Assembly: GCF_900113865.1 (NCBI RefSeq)
Contig: NZ_FOQY01000004.1
Location: 62,001 to 126,000 of the forward strand
From: Streptosporangium canum
GTDB taxonomy: Bacteria; Actinomycetota; Actinomycetes; Streptosporangiales; Streptosporangiaceae
Length of the DNA stretch: 64,000 nt
Direction: 5' to 3'
Each line of letters begins with the position of its first letter. Position 1 is the stretch's first letter. The notes beneath the pieces are model-generated. The model did not search any database, was not told the origin of the DNA, and was given only the letters and a program-made list of their open reading frames with translations. Below are positions 51,159 through 61,103 of this stretch, piece after piece. Made by a program: the position numbers and the translations under genes.

Positions 51159-51324
51159 CCCGGGCCTCGCGGCCGAGCCGCCACGCCCTTCCCCCGGCAT
51201 CGGACCTCCCGCCATCGCCCTCCTCCTCCCTCGGCCTCCCCCGCACCGGCCGGCGACCCCTCAGCCTCGGACTGCCCGGACCGGGCCGGCGGCCTCCGCA
51301 CCGCGCGCGGTCCGCAGACGTCAC

Positions 51325-51360
51325 GGCCCGCCTCCCCCGCGTGCGCGGGAGAGGCGGGCC
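51325..51360. terminator. Long hairpin between convergent transposase and secreted-protein genes
   Basis: GGCCCGCCTC pairs with GAGGCGGGCC (51351-51360), with an inner CCCGC/GCGGG stem continuing it. It lies between two convergent genes and could terminate both. Confidence 0.65.
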
Positions 51361-51413
51361 GGCCCTGCCGGGTGGACGAGACCACCCGGGAGATCTCGGG
51401 AAGCGCGCGGATC

Positions 51414-52112
51414 TCAGGCGGTGAGGTGGAGCTTCTGGTCGAAGACGCCCGAGTTGGCGACGGTCTCACCGAGAAGCTGGAAGGTGGCGCTGTAGGTGGC
51501 CGTGGAGGGGCACAGAAGGCTGCCGCTGTCCTTGTTGAGGGTGTAGTTGACCGCCCTGGCCTGGGCCTGGACCACCCCGGTGACCGGACGGTTGGGGTTG
51601 GTGGAGTTGAAGGCGTCCAGGACGAGGCTGTTTCCGGCGCCGGAGCCCTTGTAGGTGCAGCTGATGCTGCCGAACCAGCCGGTGCTCACCGAGGTGACCT
51701 TGACGCCGCTGATGGTTATGGTGCCGTCGCGTCCGTTGGGGAGAACCGGGGCGTAGGTGACGTTGCCGCCGTTCCAGGGGAGCCCGACCGCGGTCACGCT
51801 GGACTGGCCGCCGGCGCTGTTGGGGCACTGCGGGCCGGGGCTGTTGCTGAAGTTGTAGGCCGAGACGTTCAGCGCGGTGCCGTCCGACTGCACGGTGCCG
51901 TCGATGATGCCGACGTTGCAGGTGGCGGTGGCGAGTGTGGTGGTGATCGATACGCTGCCGAGCAGCGTCGCCCGGACCTTGCCGGAGTAGAGCGAGCCGA
52001 ACTGATCGGTCCTGTGGATCTGGGTGGTGGCCGCCCAAGCGGAGGTCGGGACGAACGCGAGTGCCAGCACGACGGCGGTCACGGCGAGAACGAGATTTCG
52101 GAGGCGTTTCAT
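51414..52112 (-). CDS. Secreted protein of unknown function
   Basis: 232-aa exported protein. A clear Sec signal peptide (MKRLRNLVLAVTAVVLALAF..SAWAATT) is followed by a beta-rich, Ser/Thr/Gly-rich domain (GKVRATLLGSVSITTTLATA, GTITISGVKVTSVSTGWFGS, ATYSATFQLLGETVANSGVF). Four cysteines (ATCN, PQCPN, SCTYKG, LLCPST) could form two disulfides. Similar proteins are found in Streptosporangiaceae-type genomes without known function. It stands alone on the minus strand. Confidence 0.7.
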   Translation of the reverse strand: MKRLRNLVLAVTAVVLALAFVPTSAWAATTQIHRTDQFGSLYSGKVRATLLGSVSITTTLATATCNVGIIDGTVQSDGTALNVSAYNFSNSPGPQCPNSAGGQSSVTAVGLPWNGGNVTYAPVLPNGRDGTITISGVKVTSVSTGWFGSISCTYKGSGAGNSLVLDAFNSTNPNRPVTGVVQAQARAVNYTLNKDSGSLLCPSTATYSATFQLLGETVANSGVFDQKLHLTA

Positions 52113-52855
52113 CGACCACTCCTCTGTAATTTACCGGACATCGCGAGAGTAGATAGCCGCATATCGCCAGTCAATATCTTTGTGTCAAATACCTTGGTCA
52201 GACGACGATTTCGCACCGTAAATCCACGAGAATCTGTTGAGATAAGCACCGCACGATAAAAACCGCCGGCCGGTGAATCACCGGTAATCCCGCAGCTCCC
52301 GGAACACCGCGCGCAGAACCGCCCGCAAATGCTGTTCCAGCAGCTCAGCCCGGTGGCCGAACGGCAGCGAAGACCCCTTCCCCGAGCCCCGGCCTCCCAC
52401 CCGGAGACCGTAAAGCACCGGACGGCGTCACGTTGATTCCAATCACGCCGGACCGCCTAATATGGCGCGACCGGCCGGGCCCCGGCGTGCCGCTCCGGGC
52501 ACGGACACCCGGCCGGCGCACGACAAACAATTCGACCAGCGGAAATCCCCGCCGGCCTCTGCCGGCCGCCGCCGGCGATAAGGGGGTTTTCCGGATGATC
52601 CGCCAAAACAACCAAGCGCTTGAGTCAACGATTGCCCCGGCTCGCACGGTCGCGGCCCGCACGCCCTCCCGGTCCCCGGCGACGGCCTGATCCCGGCCGG
52701 CGCGGGAGGAGTCCCACCGAGTCTCCTCCCGCGCTCACACCCCCGCCTCCCTCGCTCACGCCCCCCGTCCGGATGTCCGGAGAACACCGCGAGGCCCGCG
52801 CGTCCGGGGCCTCCGGGAGCCGGCCGGGGAATCCCCTAAGGAGGAGGATGTTGAA
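52113..52855. other. Gene-free stretch
   Basis: About 740 nt without a convincing gene on either strand. The first 150 nt are AT-richer than the surroundings and probably hold the promoter of the secreted-protein gene. No repeats, tRNA or IS ends were recognised. Confidence 0.5.
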
Positions 52856-53914
52856 GTGAGGGTGAACGCAGCACTTCAGGCGACGCGGTTCTCGATCCTG
52901 GACCGCTCCCTCACCCGCCGGGGGCACGACCACGCGCAGGCCCTGCGCGACACCGTGAGGTTCGCGCAGGAGACCGAAGCCCTGGGCTACCACCGCTTCT
53001 GGGTCTCGGAGCACCACGGGGTGCCCGGGGTGGCGGGCTCGGCGCCGACCGTCCTGGCCGCCGCCGTCGCCGCCGCGACCTCGCGCATCCGGGTCGGCAC
53101 CGGTGGTGTGATGCTCCCCAACCACCGGCCGCTGGTCGTCGCCGAGCAGTTCGGCGTCCTCGAATCGCTCTACCCGGGCCGTATCGACATGGGCCTGGGC
53201 CGTTCGGTCGGCTTCACCGGCGGCATCCGGCGCGCACTCGGCCACGACAAGCACGACGCTGAGGACTTCGGCGACCAGCTGGCCGAGCTGCTCGGCTACT
53301 TCACCGGCGACCAGAAGGCGCATCCGGGCGTGCACGCGCTTCCGGCGGAAGGTCTGCGGGTGCCCGCGTACGTGCTCGCCACGGGCGCCGGCGCGGACAT
53401 CGCCGCCGAGCACGGGCTGCCGCTGGTGATCGCGGCGGCGGGCGACCGGGAGCGCACGCTGCAGGCGATCGCCCGCTACCGCGGGCACTTCCGGCCCTCG
53501 GCCTGGTCGGCGCGGCCGTACGTCGTCGTCGCGGCCGACATCGCGGTCGCCGAGACCGCCGAGCGGGCCCGCCGGCTGCAGGTGCCCGAGGCGTGGGCGA
53601 CCGCCTTCTCCCGCACCCGCGGGGTCTTCCCACCGCTCACCCCCGCCGGGGAGATCCTCGCCACGGACATGACGGACCGGGAACGCGCCCTCTTCGAGGA
53701 GGCGTTGCGGGGGCGGATCCACGGCACTCAGGACGAGGTCGCGGCCGCGGTGCGGGAACTGGTCGGGCGCAGCGGCGCCGATGAGGTGCTGGTCACCATG
53801 AACACCTTCGACCACGGTGAGCGGCTCGACTCCTACCGCCGGCTGGCCCGCCTGGCCGGCGCCGACGCGCCCGCCCCTCCCCCGGTCACGCTCGCGTGCG
53901 CGCCCGGCCGGTGA
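52856..53914 (+). CDS. LLM-class flavin-dependent oxidoreductase (second copy)
   Basis: 352-aa luciferase-like protein starting at GTG 52856 after AAGGAGGAGG. It has FSILDRSLTRRGHDHAQALR, EALGYHRFWVSEHHGVPG, IRVGTGGVMLPNHRPLVVAE and VLESLYPGRIDMGLGRSVGF. It is a paralogue of the gene at 40001, both with the MLPNH segment, and probably FMN-dependent. Its 3' end overlaps by 29 nt with the convergent IspH-like gene at the edge of the terpene region, so it is likely outside that cluster. Confidence 0.88.
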   Translation: MRVNAALQATRFSILDRSLTRRGHDHAQALRDTVRFAQETEALGYHRFWVSEHHGVPGVAGSAPTVLAAAVAAATSRIRVGTGGVMLPNHRPLVVAEQFGVLESLYPGRIDMGLGRSVGFTGGIRRALGHDKHDAEDFGDQLAELLGYFTGDQKAHPGVHALPAEGLRVPAYVLATGAGADIAAEHGLPLVIAAAGDRERTLQAIARYRGHFRPSAWSARPYVVVAADIAVAETAERARRLQVPEAWATAFSRTRGVFPPLTPAGEILATDMTDRERALFEEALRGRIHGTQDEVAAAVRELVGRSGADEVLVTMNTFDHGERLDSYRRLARLAGADAPAPPPVTLACAPGR

Positions 53915-55259
53915 CGATGTCGCTGGTGACCTGACGGTTGACGACGCTGAGCGGGCCCAGGCCGGACAGGACCGTGACGATCTGCTCAAAGAGCCCGGAC
54001 GGCGCCGACCGTGCGCTGGTGAGAGCGACGGTGGCGGCCTCCCGCAGCCGGTCCGGGCACAGGTCGGCGACGCCGGTGACGACCTGCGCCGGGACGCCTG
54101 CCGGCTCGGCGAGGCGGACGACGTGCCGGGCGTCCGGGCAGCCTGCCCCCGCGGCGATGAGCAGGAGATCACTGGCGCCGGTGACGGCGGCGACGGCGCT
54201 CGCGCGGTCGGAGGCGTGGTAGCAGAAGTCACCGGGGTCGGGACCTCGCAGGGCGGGGAAGCGGGCGCGGAGGGCGGCGACGACGGGGGTGGCCTGCTCG
54301 ATGGGGATGCCGGTCTGGACCAGGTAGGAGATCGCCTCCGGATCGGCCGGCCGGAGCCGCTCCACGTCGGCGGCGCTCTCCACCAGGACTGTCGATTCCG
54401 GGGCCTGGCCGAGGATGCCGGAGACGGCGGCGTCACCGGACCTGCCGATCACGACGGTGAGGTCGCCGCGTTCGGTGAAGCGCGCCACCTCCGTGTGGGC
54501 CGCGGCCACCAGGGGGCAGGTGGCGTCGATGATGGTCAGGCCACGGGCGGCGGCCTCGGCGCGCAGCGCCAGGGACACGCCGTGGGCGGGAAAGACGACG
54601 CCGGTCCCCTCCGGGAGCCGGTCGAGATCGGTGACCGTGGTGACGCCTTCGCGGGTCAGGGCCCCGGCCTGGTGGGGGTCGTCGGTGACGGGGCCGTAGC
54701 CGACCACCGCCTGGCCGCCGCCGGCCGTGTCCCGGGTGATCTCCAGGGCCCGCCGGGCACCGGGACAGGCCGGCCGGGTGGCGGCCAGCAGGACGCGGCG
54801 GCTGCGCATGGCGGCCTCCCACCGCCTCATCGCATCGCCGACCGCCTCGATGGCGGCGTGATCGTCGGGATGGACGGCGGCCGCGATCCCGGCGGCACGG
54901 CCGTCGCGTTCGAGGTAGGAGACGGCGAGCAGGTGGCCGCCGCGGGGAGCGGGCCGGTCGGCCGGGTGCGCGGTCAACGGCGCGTAGCGCACGCGCAGCC
55001 CGTCGCGGGCCAGCCCCGCGCCCAGGGCAGGCGCGGCCGGGCACTCGATCACCCCCCGGCCGGGGTGGGCGACGGAGGAGGCGACGACCACTCCTCCCCT
55101 GGGCACCTTCTGGCAGGCGAAACGTTCCCGGATCTTGGTCCTGTTCAAGGCGGTGTCCTCGGTCGTGCCGGAGGCCGAGCCACCGGCGCCGGATTCGGGT
55201 TCGGTGCGGGCTCGCGCGACCCGCCAGGCCATGGGTTCCCCGTGGGCGGGCCGGTACAC
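53886..55259 (-). CDS. Divergent IspH/LytB-like protein with extra N-terminal domain
   Basis: 457-aa protein whose C-terminal 300 residues follow IspH. The three cluster cysteines are kept: LLAATRPACPGARRALEI, IDATCPLV and GDFCYHASDRA. Other active-site parts are changed: the VRKQIVHN histidine segment has no equivalent, and IGHAGHEE of the true enzyme (58.1 kb) is IGRSGDAA here, removing a His and the catalytic Glu position. The N-terminal 150 residues (VVVASSVAHPGRGVIECP, LLAVSYLERDGRAAG) form an extra domain I do not recognise. Start GTG 55259 is used; TTG 55145 behind GAGGAC is an alternative. It lies 15 nt after the regulator gene. Confidence 0.75.
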   Translation of the reverse strand: MYRPAHGEPMAWRVARARTEPESGAGGSASGTTEDTALNRTKIRERFACQKVPRGGVVVASSVAHPGRGVIECPAAPALGAGLARDGLRVRYAPLTAHPADRPAPRGGHLLAVSYLERDGRAAGIAAAVHPDDHAAIEAVGDAMRRWEAAMRSRRVLLAATRPACPGARRALEITRDTAGGGQAVVGYGPVTDDPHQAGALTREGVTTVTDLDRLPEGTGVVFPAHGVSLALRAEAAARGLTIIDATCPLVAAAHTEVARFTERGDLTVVIGRSGDAAVSGILGQAPESTVLVESAADVERLRPADPEAISYLVQTGIPIEQATPVVAALRARFPALRGPDPGDFCYHASDRASAVAAVTGASDLLLIAAGAGCPDARHVVRLAEPAGVPAQVVTGVADLCPDRLREAATVALTSARSAPSGLFEQIVTVLSGLGPLSVVNRQVTSDIVTGRARTRA

Positions 55260-55274
55260 GCGCCCGCCGCCGGT

Positions 55275-56657
55275 TCACATGGCCGCGGCGCGCTGCAGCA
55301 CCCCTCTGGCGAGGGTGTTGCGCTGGTGGGGGCGGAGCCGCGCTTTGAGCGTCGCCAGGGCGGCGCGGGTCCGTCCGCTGCTCAGATGGGGATAGTCGTC
55401 GAGGAAGGTGTGCCAGGTGGCCGCGGCCTGCTCCAGATGCCCCTGGTCGAGGTAGAGCACCGCCAGGGTGGCGGAGGTGAGTGCGCGGGCCCGGCGTTCG
55501 GTGGCCGGGCGGTGACGTATGGAGGTGGTCAGGGCCTCGACGGCGGCGGGCCGGTCCTCCAGCGCGGTCAGCACCGCGGCGTGCTGGTGGGCGAGGGACG
55601 CCTGGTGGTAGGCCCCCACCGTCTCCGCGCCGGTCCCCGCCGTGGCGGCGGCGTGATCCAGGTGGTGCTCGGCCGCGCGGAGATGGGTCAGCGCGGCGCG
55701 GCACTCGCTCTGGCTCGCGGCCGCGGCGACGGCCGCCTGCCCGTGGAGGAAGGCCCGGGTGCCGGGCTCGATCGCCGCCGGGACGCCCGACAGGGCCGCT
55801 TCGGCCAGGTCGAGGGCGTGCCGGTGGTGTCCCAGGGTGTAGGCCTGAACCGACAGCGCCCGCAGCGTGACCGCGTAACCGACCGCGTCGCCGTTCTCGG
55901 CCGTGAGCCTCAGGGCCGCCTGGTAGTAGCGTTGCGCGGCTCCGTGGAGTTGCTCGTCGAAGCACATGAAACCGCACAGGTAGGTCAGCTCGGCGGCGAT
56001 CGACAGCATCCTGCGGCGGGTGGCGGAGCTCATCCGGCACCGCAGCCACGGCACGACGTCCACGGCGAGATACCCCGACAGGGCCCGGCGGGCCTGGCCG
56101 CCGCCGAAGGCCGTGTCGGTGTAGGAGAACACCTGGGCCATCGCCGCGGCCGCCTCCACCTGCGGGGCGCCTATCCGCGGCGCCGGATCGCGGCCGCCGC
56201 CGGCGGTCAGCGCCGCCACCGTGGCGTCGGCCCAGCCGGGGACGGACAGCGCGGCCAGGTTGTAGACGCATTCCTCCAGCACCCGCCGCCGGCCGGGGCG
56301 GGGCCCGGCGTGCAGCTCGACCAGCCCGGCCAGGGCGTCCGCCTCCCACCAGGTCGCGCCGCCGGCATCGGCTCCGGCGGGGGCGCGGGGCTCCCGCTCC
56401 GGTCTGGCCAGGCCGATCGCGGCGGCGCTCAGGGGGCGTCCAAGCCGGCGCGACAGCGCCTCGGCCACCAGGTCCGGCACCGGAGAGCGCGGGCGCATGC
56501 CCGCCAGCCAGTGCGCGACCGCCGCCCGGCCGTACCTCAGCGTCACCCCCGCCTCGACGCCGAGATCGTTCACCGCGCCGGCCAGTTGCTGGCCGGTCCA
56601 CCCGGTCTCGGTCAGCAGGGCCCGCAGCCGGACGTTGGGTCGGTGTCCTGTCGCCAT
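55275..56657 (-). CDS. Regulator-like protein with helix-turn-helix and TPR-type repeats
   Basis: 460-aa protein of the type common in Streptomyces and relatives. Residues 1-90 (RLRALLTETGWTGQQLAGAV..RYGRAAVAHWLAGMRPRSPV) look like a degenerate XRE domain. The rest is helical repeats (AAQRYYQAALRLTAENGDAV, YQASLAHQHAAVLTALEDRP). Such proteins probably bind DNA and a peptide or small ligand. It starts at ATG 56657 after GAGAGGAC and is divergent from the prenyl synthase gene, so it may control the diterpene operon. It is followed by the IspH-like gene on the same strand. Confidence 0.75.
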   Translation of the reverse strand: MATGHRPNVRLRALLTETGWTGQQLAGAVNDLGVEAGVTLRYGRAAVAHWLAGMRPRSPVPDLVAEALSRRLGRPLSAAAIGLARPEREPRAPAGADAGGATWWEADALAGLVELHAGPRPGRRRVLEECVYNLAALSVPGWADATVAALTAGGGRDPAPRIGAPQVEAAAAMAQVFSYTDTAFGGGQARRALSGYLAVDVVPWLRCRMSSATRRRMLSIAAELTYLCGFMCFDEQLHGAAQRYYQAALRLTAENGDAVGYAVTLRALSVQAYTLGHHRHALDLAEAALSGVPAAIEPGTRAFLHGQAAVAAAASQSECRAALTHLRAAEHHLDHAAATAGTGAETVGAYHQASLAHQHAAVLTALEDRPAAVEALTTSIRHRPATERRARALTSATLAVLYLDQGHLEQAAATWHTFLDDYPHLSSGRTRAALATLKARLRPHQRNTLARGVLQRAAAM

Positions 56658-57063
56658 CCGGGTCCTCTCACCCGGTGCGGCGACAATAGTCCTCCGTCCC
56701 CGGGTACAGGACCGGGCGGGCCGGCCGCCGGTGGGCGCCCGCCCGGGGACGGCCGTCCGGCTCACCGCTGCCATCTGCGACGACGGCGCGGACGCCGCTC
56801 CGGCCGTGCGGCTCTCCACCTTTTTTCCTTTCCTTCCACCGGCGGCCCGCAGGCGCGTTCCGCGGCCTCGGTCACCGGCGTGAAACACGGCCGGCAAATG
56901 AAACCGATCCCCCGGCGCCGGGGGGTTCCGAGACGTCGCGGCGGCGGCCGTACTGGAAATGAGCCTGCCCTTCATCGCAGGGACGCGGCGTCGGCCGCGT
57001 CCGCTCATACCGCTCCGGCGGCGCCCGGAAATCCGGAAAACAGGACAGTGGAAAGAGGTGAGT
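56658..57063. other. Divergent promoter region of the terpene cluster
   Basis: 406 nt without a credible gene between the regulator and the prenyl synthase. A pyrimidine-rich stretch (CCTTTTTTCCTTTCCTTCC, around 56820-56838) stands out in otherwise GC-rich sequence. Promoters of both transcription units are expected here. Confidence 0.5.
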
Positions 57064-58110
57064 GTGGTGACGACCGCACCAGTGCTCGGCTTCACCGACA
57101 GCACCACGCGATCGGCACATGAGGTACTGGCCGCGGCCCAGGAGCTGGCCGGACCGGCTCACCGCGGCGCGGTGGACCGCCTGCCGGAGGAGATCCGCCA
57201 CATCGCCGGTTACCACGCGGGCTGGTGGGACGCCGAAGGCCGCCCGCGACAGGGCGGCGGCAAGGCGGTCCGGCCGGCGCTGGTGCTGGCGTCGGCGTGG
57301 GCGGCCGGCGGCGAGGACGCGGCGGTCGTCCGGGCGGCGGTGCCCGCGGCGGTCGCGGTGGAGCTGGTTCACGACTTCTCGCTGCTGCACGACGACATCA
57401 TGGACGGCGACCTGACCCGCAGGCACCGACCTGCCGCGTGGTCGGTGTTCGGGGTCGGTGAGGCCATCCTGGCCGGCGACGTGCTGCTGACGCTCGCCCT
57501 GGACCTGCTCGCCGGGAGCCCGGGCCTGAGGGTGCTGACCGGCTCACTGCTACGGCTGTGCTCGGGACAGAGCGCCGACCTGGCGTTCGAGTCCCGCACC
57601 GACGTCACCCTCGCCCAGTGCGTCGAGATGGCCGCGGGCAAGACCGGGGCGCTGCTGGGCTGCGCCTGCGAGATCGGTGCGCTGGCCGGCGGCGCCGATC
57701 AGGATCGCGCCGGGCTGTTCGGGCGGTTCGGCCGTCATCTCGGGCTGGCCTTCCAGCTCACGGACGACCTCCTGGGGATCTGGGGGGATCCCGCGGTCAC
57801 CGGCAAACCCGTCTTCTCCGATCTGGCCGGCCGCAAGAAGTCCCTGCCGGTGGTCGCCGCCCTCACCTCGGGCACCCCCGCGGGCGAGCGGCTGGCCCGG
57901 CTGTACCACGGCGACCAGGTCCTGGACGAGCGGTCCCTCGCCCATGCCGCCGACCTCGTCGAGGCGGCCGGTGCCCGCGCCTGGGCACAGCGCGAGGCCG
58001 AGGCCAACCTCGCCGCCGCGCTGGCCTGCCTGCGGCAGGCCGACCCCGCCCCGGAAGCGGCCGGCGACCTCCGCCTGCTGGCCCAGCTGATCATCCGGCG
58101 GGACCGCTGA
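57064..58110 (+). CDS. Polyprenyl diphosphate synthase, probably GGPP synthase
   Basis: 348-aa trans-prenyltransferase making the C20 (or C15) diphosphate. The first Asp-rich motif is [10 protein letters not shown] (DDxxD), the second [11 protein letters not shown]; substrate-binding segments [13 protein letters not shown] and [18 protein letters not shown] are present. Residues before the first motif (VELVHDFS) are moderately small, in keeping with GGPP, but chain length cannot be fixed by eye. Several GTG codons compete: 57058, 57064, 57067; GAAAGAGG suits 57064 or 57067. It leads the run ggps-ispH-dxs-ispG-cyclase, supplying the cyclase substrate. Confidence 0.9.
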   Translation: MVTTAPVLGFTDSTTRSAHEVLAAAQELAGPAHRGAVDRLPEEIRHIAGYHAGWWDAEGRPRQGGGKAVRPALVLASAWAAGGEDAAVVRAAVPAAVAVELVHDFSLLHDDIMDGDLTRRHRPAAWSVFGVGEAILAGDVLLTLALDLLAGSPGLRVLTGSLLRLCSGQSADLAFESRTDVTLAQCVEMAAGKTGALLGCACEIGALAGGADQDRAGLFGRFGRHLGLAFQLTDDLLGIWGDPAVTGKPVFSDLAGRKKSLPVVAALTSGTPAGERLARLYHGDQVLDERSLAHAADLVEAAGARAWAQREAEANLAAALACLRQADPAPEAAGDLRLLAQLIIRRDR

Positions 58111-58111
58111 C

Positions 58112-59089
58112 ATGGCCGCCGACGACCTGGCCGCCACGACGACGCCCGCGGACGGCTCCGTCCGGACGGTGCTGCTGGCCTCGCCCCGCTCGCTGTGCGC
58201 CGGCGTCGAGCGGGCGATCGAGACCGTGGAGCGCGTCCTGGCCGTCCGCGGCGCCCCCGTTTACGTCCGTAAGCAGATCGTGCACAACGTTCACGTGGTC
58301 GCCGATCTACGGCGGCGCGGCGCCGTCTTCGTCGAGGAACTCGACGAGGTGCCCGACGGGGAGACGGTGGTGTTCTCCGCGCACGGCGTCTCCCCGGCGG
58401 TCCGGGCGCAGGCCGAGCGCAAGGGACTGCGGGTGGTCGACGCCACCTGCCCCCTGGTCACCAAGGTGCACGTCGAGGCCCGGCGCTTCGCGGCCCGTGG
58501 CGACACCGTCGTGCTGATCGGGCACGCCGGGCACGAGGAGGTCGAGGGCACCCTCGGCGAGGCGCCGCGGCAGAGCGTGCTGGTCCAGACCCCCGCCGAG
58601 GCGGCCGCCCTGGAGGTCGACGACCCCACCCGGGTGTCCTATCTGACCCAGACCACCCTGGCCGTGGACGAGACCTCCGAGGTGGTCGAAGCGCTGCGGG
58701 ACCGGTTCCCGGCGCTCTCCGGGCCCGGCAGCGACGACATCTGCTACGCCACCACCAACCGGCAGCACGCCGTGGCGGGGATCGCCGCCGCCGCCGACCT
58801 GGTGCTGGTCGTCGGATCGGTCAACTCCTCCAACTCGGTACGGCTGGTCGAGCTCGCCCGGCGCCAGGGCACCCCGGCCCATCTGATCGACGACGCCGGC
58901 GGCATCGACCCCGGATGGCTCCGCGGGGCCCGCGTGATCGGCCTGAGCGCGGGCGCCTCGGCCCCGCACCACCTGGTGGAGGAGGTCATCGCCTTTCTCC
59001 GCGGCCTGGGGCCGCTGCGGGTCCAGGAGCACCGCCACACCACCGAAACCGTCCGCTTCGCCCCGCCCAAGGAAGTGCGTACGCCTTGA
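58112..59089 (+). CDS. ispH: 4-hydroxy-3-methylbut-2-enyl diphosphate reductase
   Basis: 325-aa last enzyme of the MEP pathway, making IPP and DMAPP with a [4Fe-4S] cluster. Cluster cysteines occur in [18 protein letters not shown] and [10 protein letters not shown]. Active-site parts are complete: [40 protein letters not shown] and GLSAGASAP. It begins 1 nt after the prenyl synthase stop and is likely co-translated. A duplicate of a housekeeping gene inside a terpene cluster, together with Dxs and IspG, raises precursor supply. Compare with the degenerate relative at 53.9-55.3 kb. Confidence 0.95.
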   Translation: MAADDLAATTTPADGSVRTVLLASPRSLCAGVERAIETVERVLAVRGAPVYVRKQIVHNVHVVADLRRRGAVFVEELDEVPDGETVVFSAHGVSPAVRAQAERKGLRVVDATCPLVTKVHVEARRFAARGDTVVLIGHAGHEEVEGTLGEAPRQSVLVQTPAEAAALEVDDPTRVSYLTQTTLAVDETSEVVEALRDRFPALSGPGSDDICYATTNRQHAVAGIAAAADLVLVVGSVNSSNSVRLVELARRQGTPAHLIDDAGGIDPGWLRGARVIGLSAGASAPHHLVEEVIAFLRGLGPLRVQEHRHTTETVRFAPPKEVRTP

Positions 59090-59092
59090 CTT

Positions 59093-59120
59093 CCTCCCCA
59101 CGGCTGAAGCCGGGGGTATC
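59093..59120. repeat. IS200/IS605-type palindromic end, isolated
   Basis: The sequence CTTCCTCCCC-A-CGGC-TGAA-GCCG-GGGG-TATCC folds into a hairpin (59096-59116). It closely resembles the hairpin end common to IS200/IS605 (IS1341-type) elements, written typically as ACTTCCTCCCC..TGAAG..GGGG. No tnpA or tnpB remains. It sits in the 49-nt gap between ispH and dxs. Confidence 0.6.
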
Positions 59121-59138
59121 CACACTCAAGGAGATTCG

Positions 59139-61103
59139 ATGAGCGCTGACATCGCCACCGCCGTCCCCCGCGCGAACCCGGACGCCGCCTCCGCCGCGAG
59201 AACGCCGACCGGCGCCGCCGGCACAGGCACGACGACCACGAGCGGCCTTCTCCCGCGGATCAACGGCCCCGGCGACCTGCGCCGCCTGCCACCGGGCCGG
59301 CTTCCCGAACTGGCCGGGGAGATCCGCCGGTTCCTGGTGGACAAGGTCAGCGCCACGGGAGGCCACCTGGGGCCCAACCTGGGAGCGGTGGAGCTCAGCA
59401 TCGCGCTGCACCGGGTGTTCGCCTCGCCCCGGGACGCGATCGTGTTCGACACCGGCCACCAGGCCTACGTACACAAGATCCTCACCGGCCGCCAGGGCGG
59501 CTTCGACCGGCTGCGCCAGGCCGGCGGCCTGTCGGGGTATCCGAGCCGGGCGGAGTCGGTCCACGACATCGTCGAGAACTCCCACGCCTCGACCGCCCTG
59601 TCCTATGCCGACGGCCTGGCGAGGGCCTTCCAGCTCCGCGGCCACACGGACAGGCACGTGGTGGCGGTGATCGGGGACGGGGCGCTGACCGGCGGCCTGG
59701 CGCTGGAAGCGGTGAACAACCTCGGTGCCGCGCCCGGCCGTCCCGCGATCATCGTGCTCAACGACAACGGCCGCTCCTACGCCCCCACCGTCGGCGGGCT
59801 CGCGAGCCACCTCGCCGCCCTGCGCCGGTCCGGCCGGGGCTCCGGGGCCTCCTCCCCCCGGCCGGACGGCCCCAACGTGTTCGAAAGCCTGGGCTTGTCC
59901 TACCTGGGGCCGGTCGACGGTCACGACATCGACGCCCTGGAGGGAGCGCTGCGTCAGGCCCGTGCCCTGCGCCGGCCCGTGGTGGTGCACGCGGTGACGG
60001 TCAAGGGCAAGGGGTACGGCCCGGCCGAGAACGACAGGGCCGACCACATGCACGGGATCGGGGTGCTGGACCCGGCCACCGGTCGGCCGCGCGACGCGGC
60101 CGGCGCGGCGCCGCCGTCGTGGACGTCGCTGTTCGCCGACGAGATGACCGTGATCGGCGCCGCGCATCCCGGCGTGGTCGCGATCACGGCGGCGATGCCG
60201 GGCCCGACCGGGCTGGCCGAGTTCGCGACCAGGTTCCCGGACCGTTTCTTCGACGTCGGCATCGCCGAGCAGCACGCCGTCGCCTGCGCCGCGGGACTCG
60301 CCCTGAACGGCATGCATCCGATCGTCGCGATGTACGCGACCTTCTGCAACCGGGCCTTCGACCAGGCGCTGATGGACGTCGCCCTGCACCGGCTCCCCGT
60401 CACGTTCGTCCTGGACCGGGCCGGGATCACCGGACCGGACGGCCCCAGCCACCACGGCATGTGGGATCTGGTGCTGCTCGGCATGATCCCCGGACTGCGG
60501 ATCGCCGCCCCCCGCGACGCGACCCGGCTGCGCGAGCTGCTCCACGAGGCCGTCGGCCACGACGGCGGGCCGACCGTGGTCCGCTATCCCAAGGCCAACG
60601 CCGGCCCCGACATCGCGGCGCCACGGCGGCTCGGCGGTCCGGACGGCGTCGACGTGCTGTCCCATACCGGCGACCAGGCCCTGCTCGTGGCCGTCGGGCC
60701 GCTCGCGGGACCGTGCGTGGCCGCCGCCACGCAGCTCCGGCAGCACGGGGTCGGTGTGACGGTGGTGGACCCGCGCTGGGTGACGCCGGTCTCCCCGGTG
60801 CTGGTCGAGCTGGCCGCCGCGCACCATCTGGTGGTCACGGCCGAGGACGGCCTGCGTACCGGCGGCGTCGGCACGGCGATCGCCGCCGCGTGCGCCGACG
60901 CCGGCCTGACGACGCCGGTGCGCGCCCTCGGCCTGCCGAGGGAGTTCGTCGGCCACGGTGAGCGCGCCCGCCTGCTGGCCGCCGCCGGCCTGGACCACCG
61001 CTCGATCACCGCCTCCGTGCTGGAGGCCGTCCGCCTGGGAGTCTCCGGACGCCCGGCCCCTTCACCGGCGCGCGGGGCCTGGCCGGTCGGAGGATGGTCA
61101 TGA
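59139..61103 (+). CDS. dxs: 1-deoxy-D-xylulose-5-phosphate synthase
   Basis: 654-aa thiamine-diphosphate enzyme, first step of the MEP pathway. Recognisable parts are [36 protein letters not shown], the TPP segment [52 protein letters not shown] and [18 protein letters not shown]. Where most Dxs have GHSSTSIS, this one has [16 protein letters not shown], as in actinomycete secondary-metabolism copies. AAGGAG precedes ATG 59139. It is a pathway-specific duplicate and overlaps ispG by ATGA. Confidence 0.95.
   Translation: MSADIATAVPRANPDAASAARTPTGAAGTGTTTTSGLLPRINGPGDLRRLPPGRLPELAGEIRRFLVDKVSATGGHLGPNLGAVELSIALHRVFASPRDAIVFDTGHQAYVHKILTGRQGGFDRLRQAGGLSGYPSRAESVHDIVENSHASTALSYADGLARAFQLRGHTDRHVVAVIGDGALTGGLALEAVNNLGAAPGRPAIIVLNDNGRSYAPTVGGLASHLAALRRSGRGSGASSPRPDGPNVFESLGLSYLGPVDGHDIDALEGALRQARALRRPVVVHAVTVKGKGYGPAENDRADHMHGIGVLDPATGRPRDAAGAAPPSWTSLFADEMTVIGAAHPGVVAITAAMPGPTGLAEFATRFPDRFFDVGIAEQHAVACAAGLALNGMHPIVAMYATFCNRAFDQALMDVALHRLPVTFVLDRAGITGPDGPSHHGMWDLVLLGMIPGLRIAAPRDATRLRELLHEAVGHDGGPTVVRYPKANAGPDIAAPRRLGGPDGVDVLSHTGDQALLVAVGPLAGPCVAAATQLRQHGVGVTVVDPRWVTPVSPVLVELAAAHHLVVTAEDGLRTGGVGTAIAAACADAGLTTPVRALGLPREFVGHGERARLLAAAGLDHRSITASVLEAVRLGVSGRPAPSPARGAWPVGGWS

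Noticed and set aside
53817-57122. Long plus-strand open frame antisense to the IspH-like and regulator genes
   Set aside because: Low-complexity Gly/Arg/Asp-rich translation with no family match by eye; minus-strand genes have motifs and ribosome sites.
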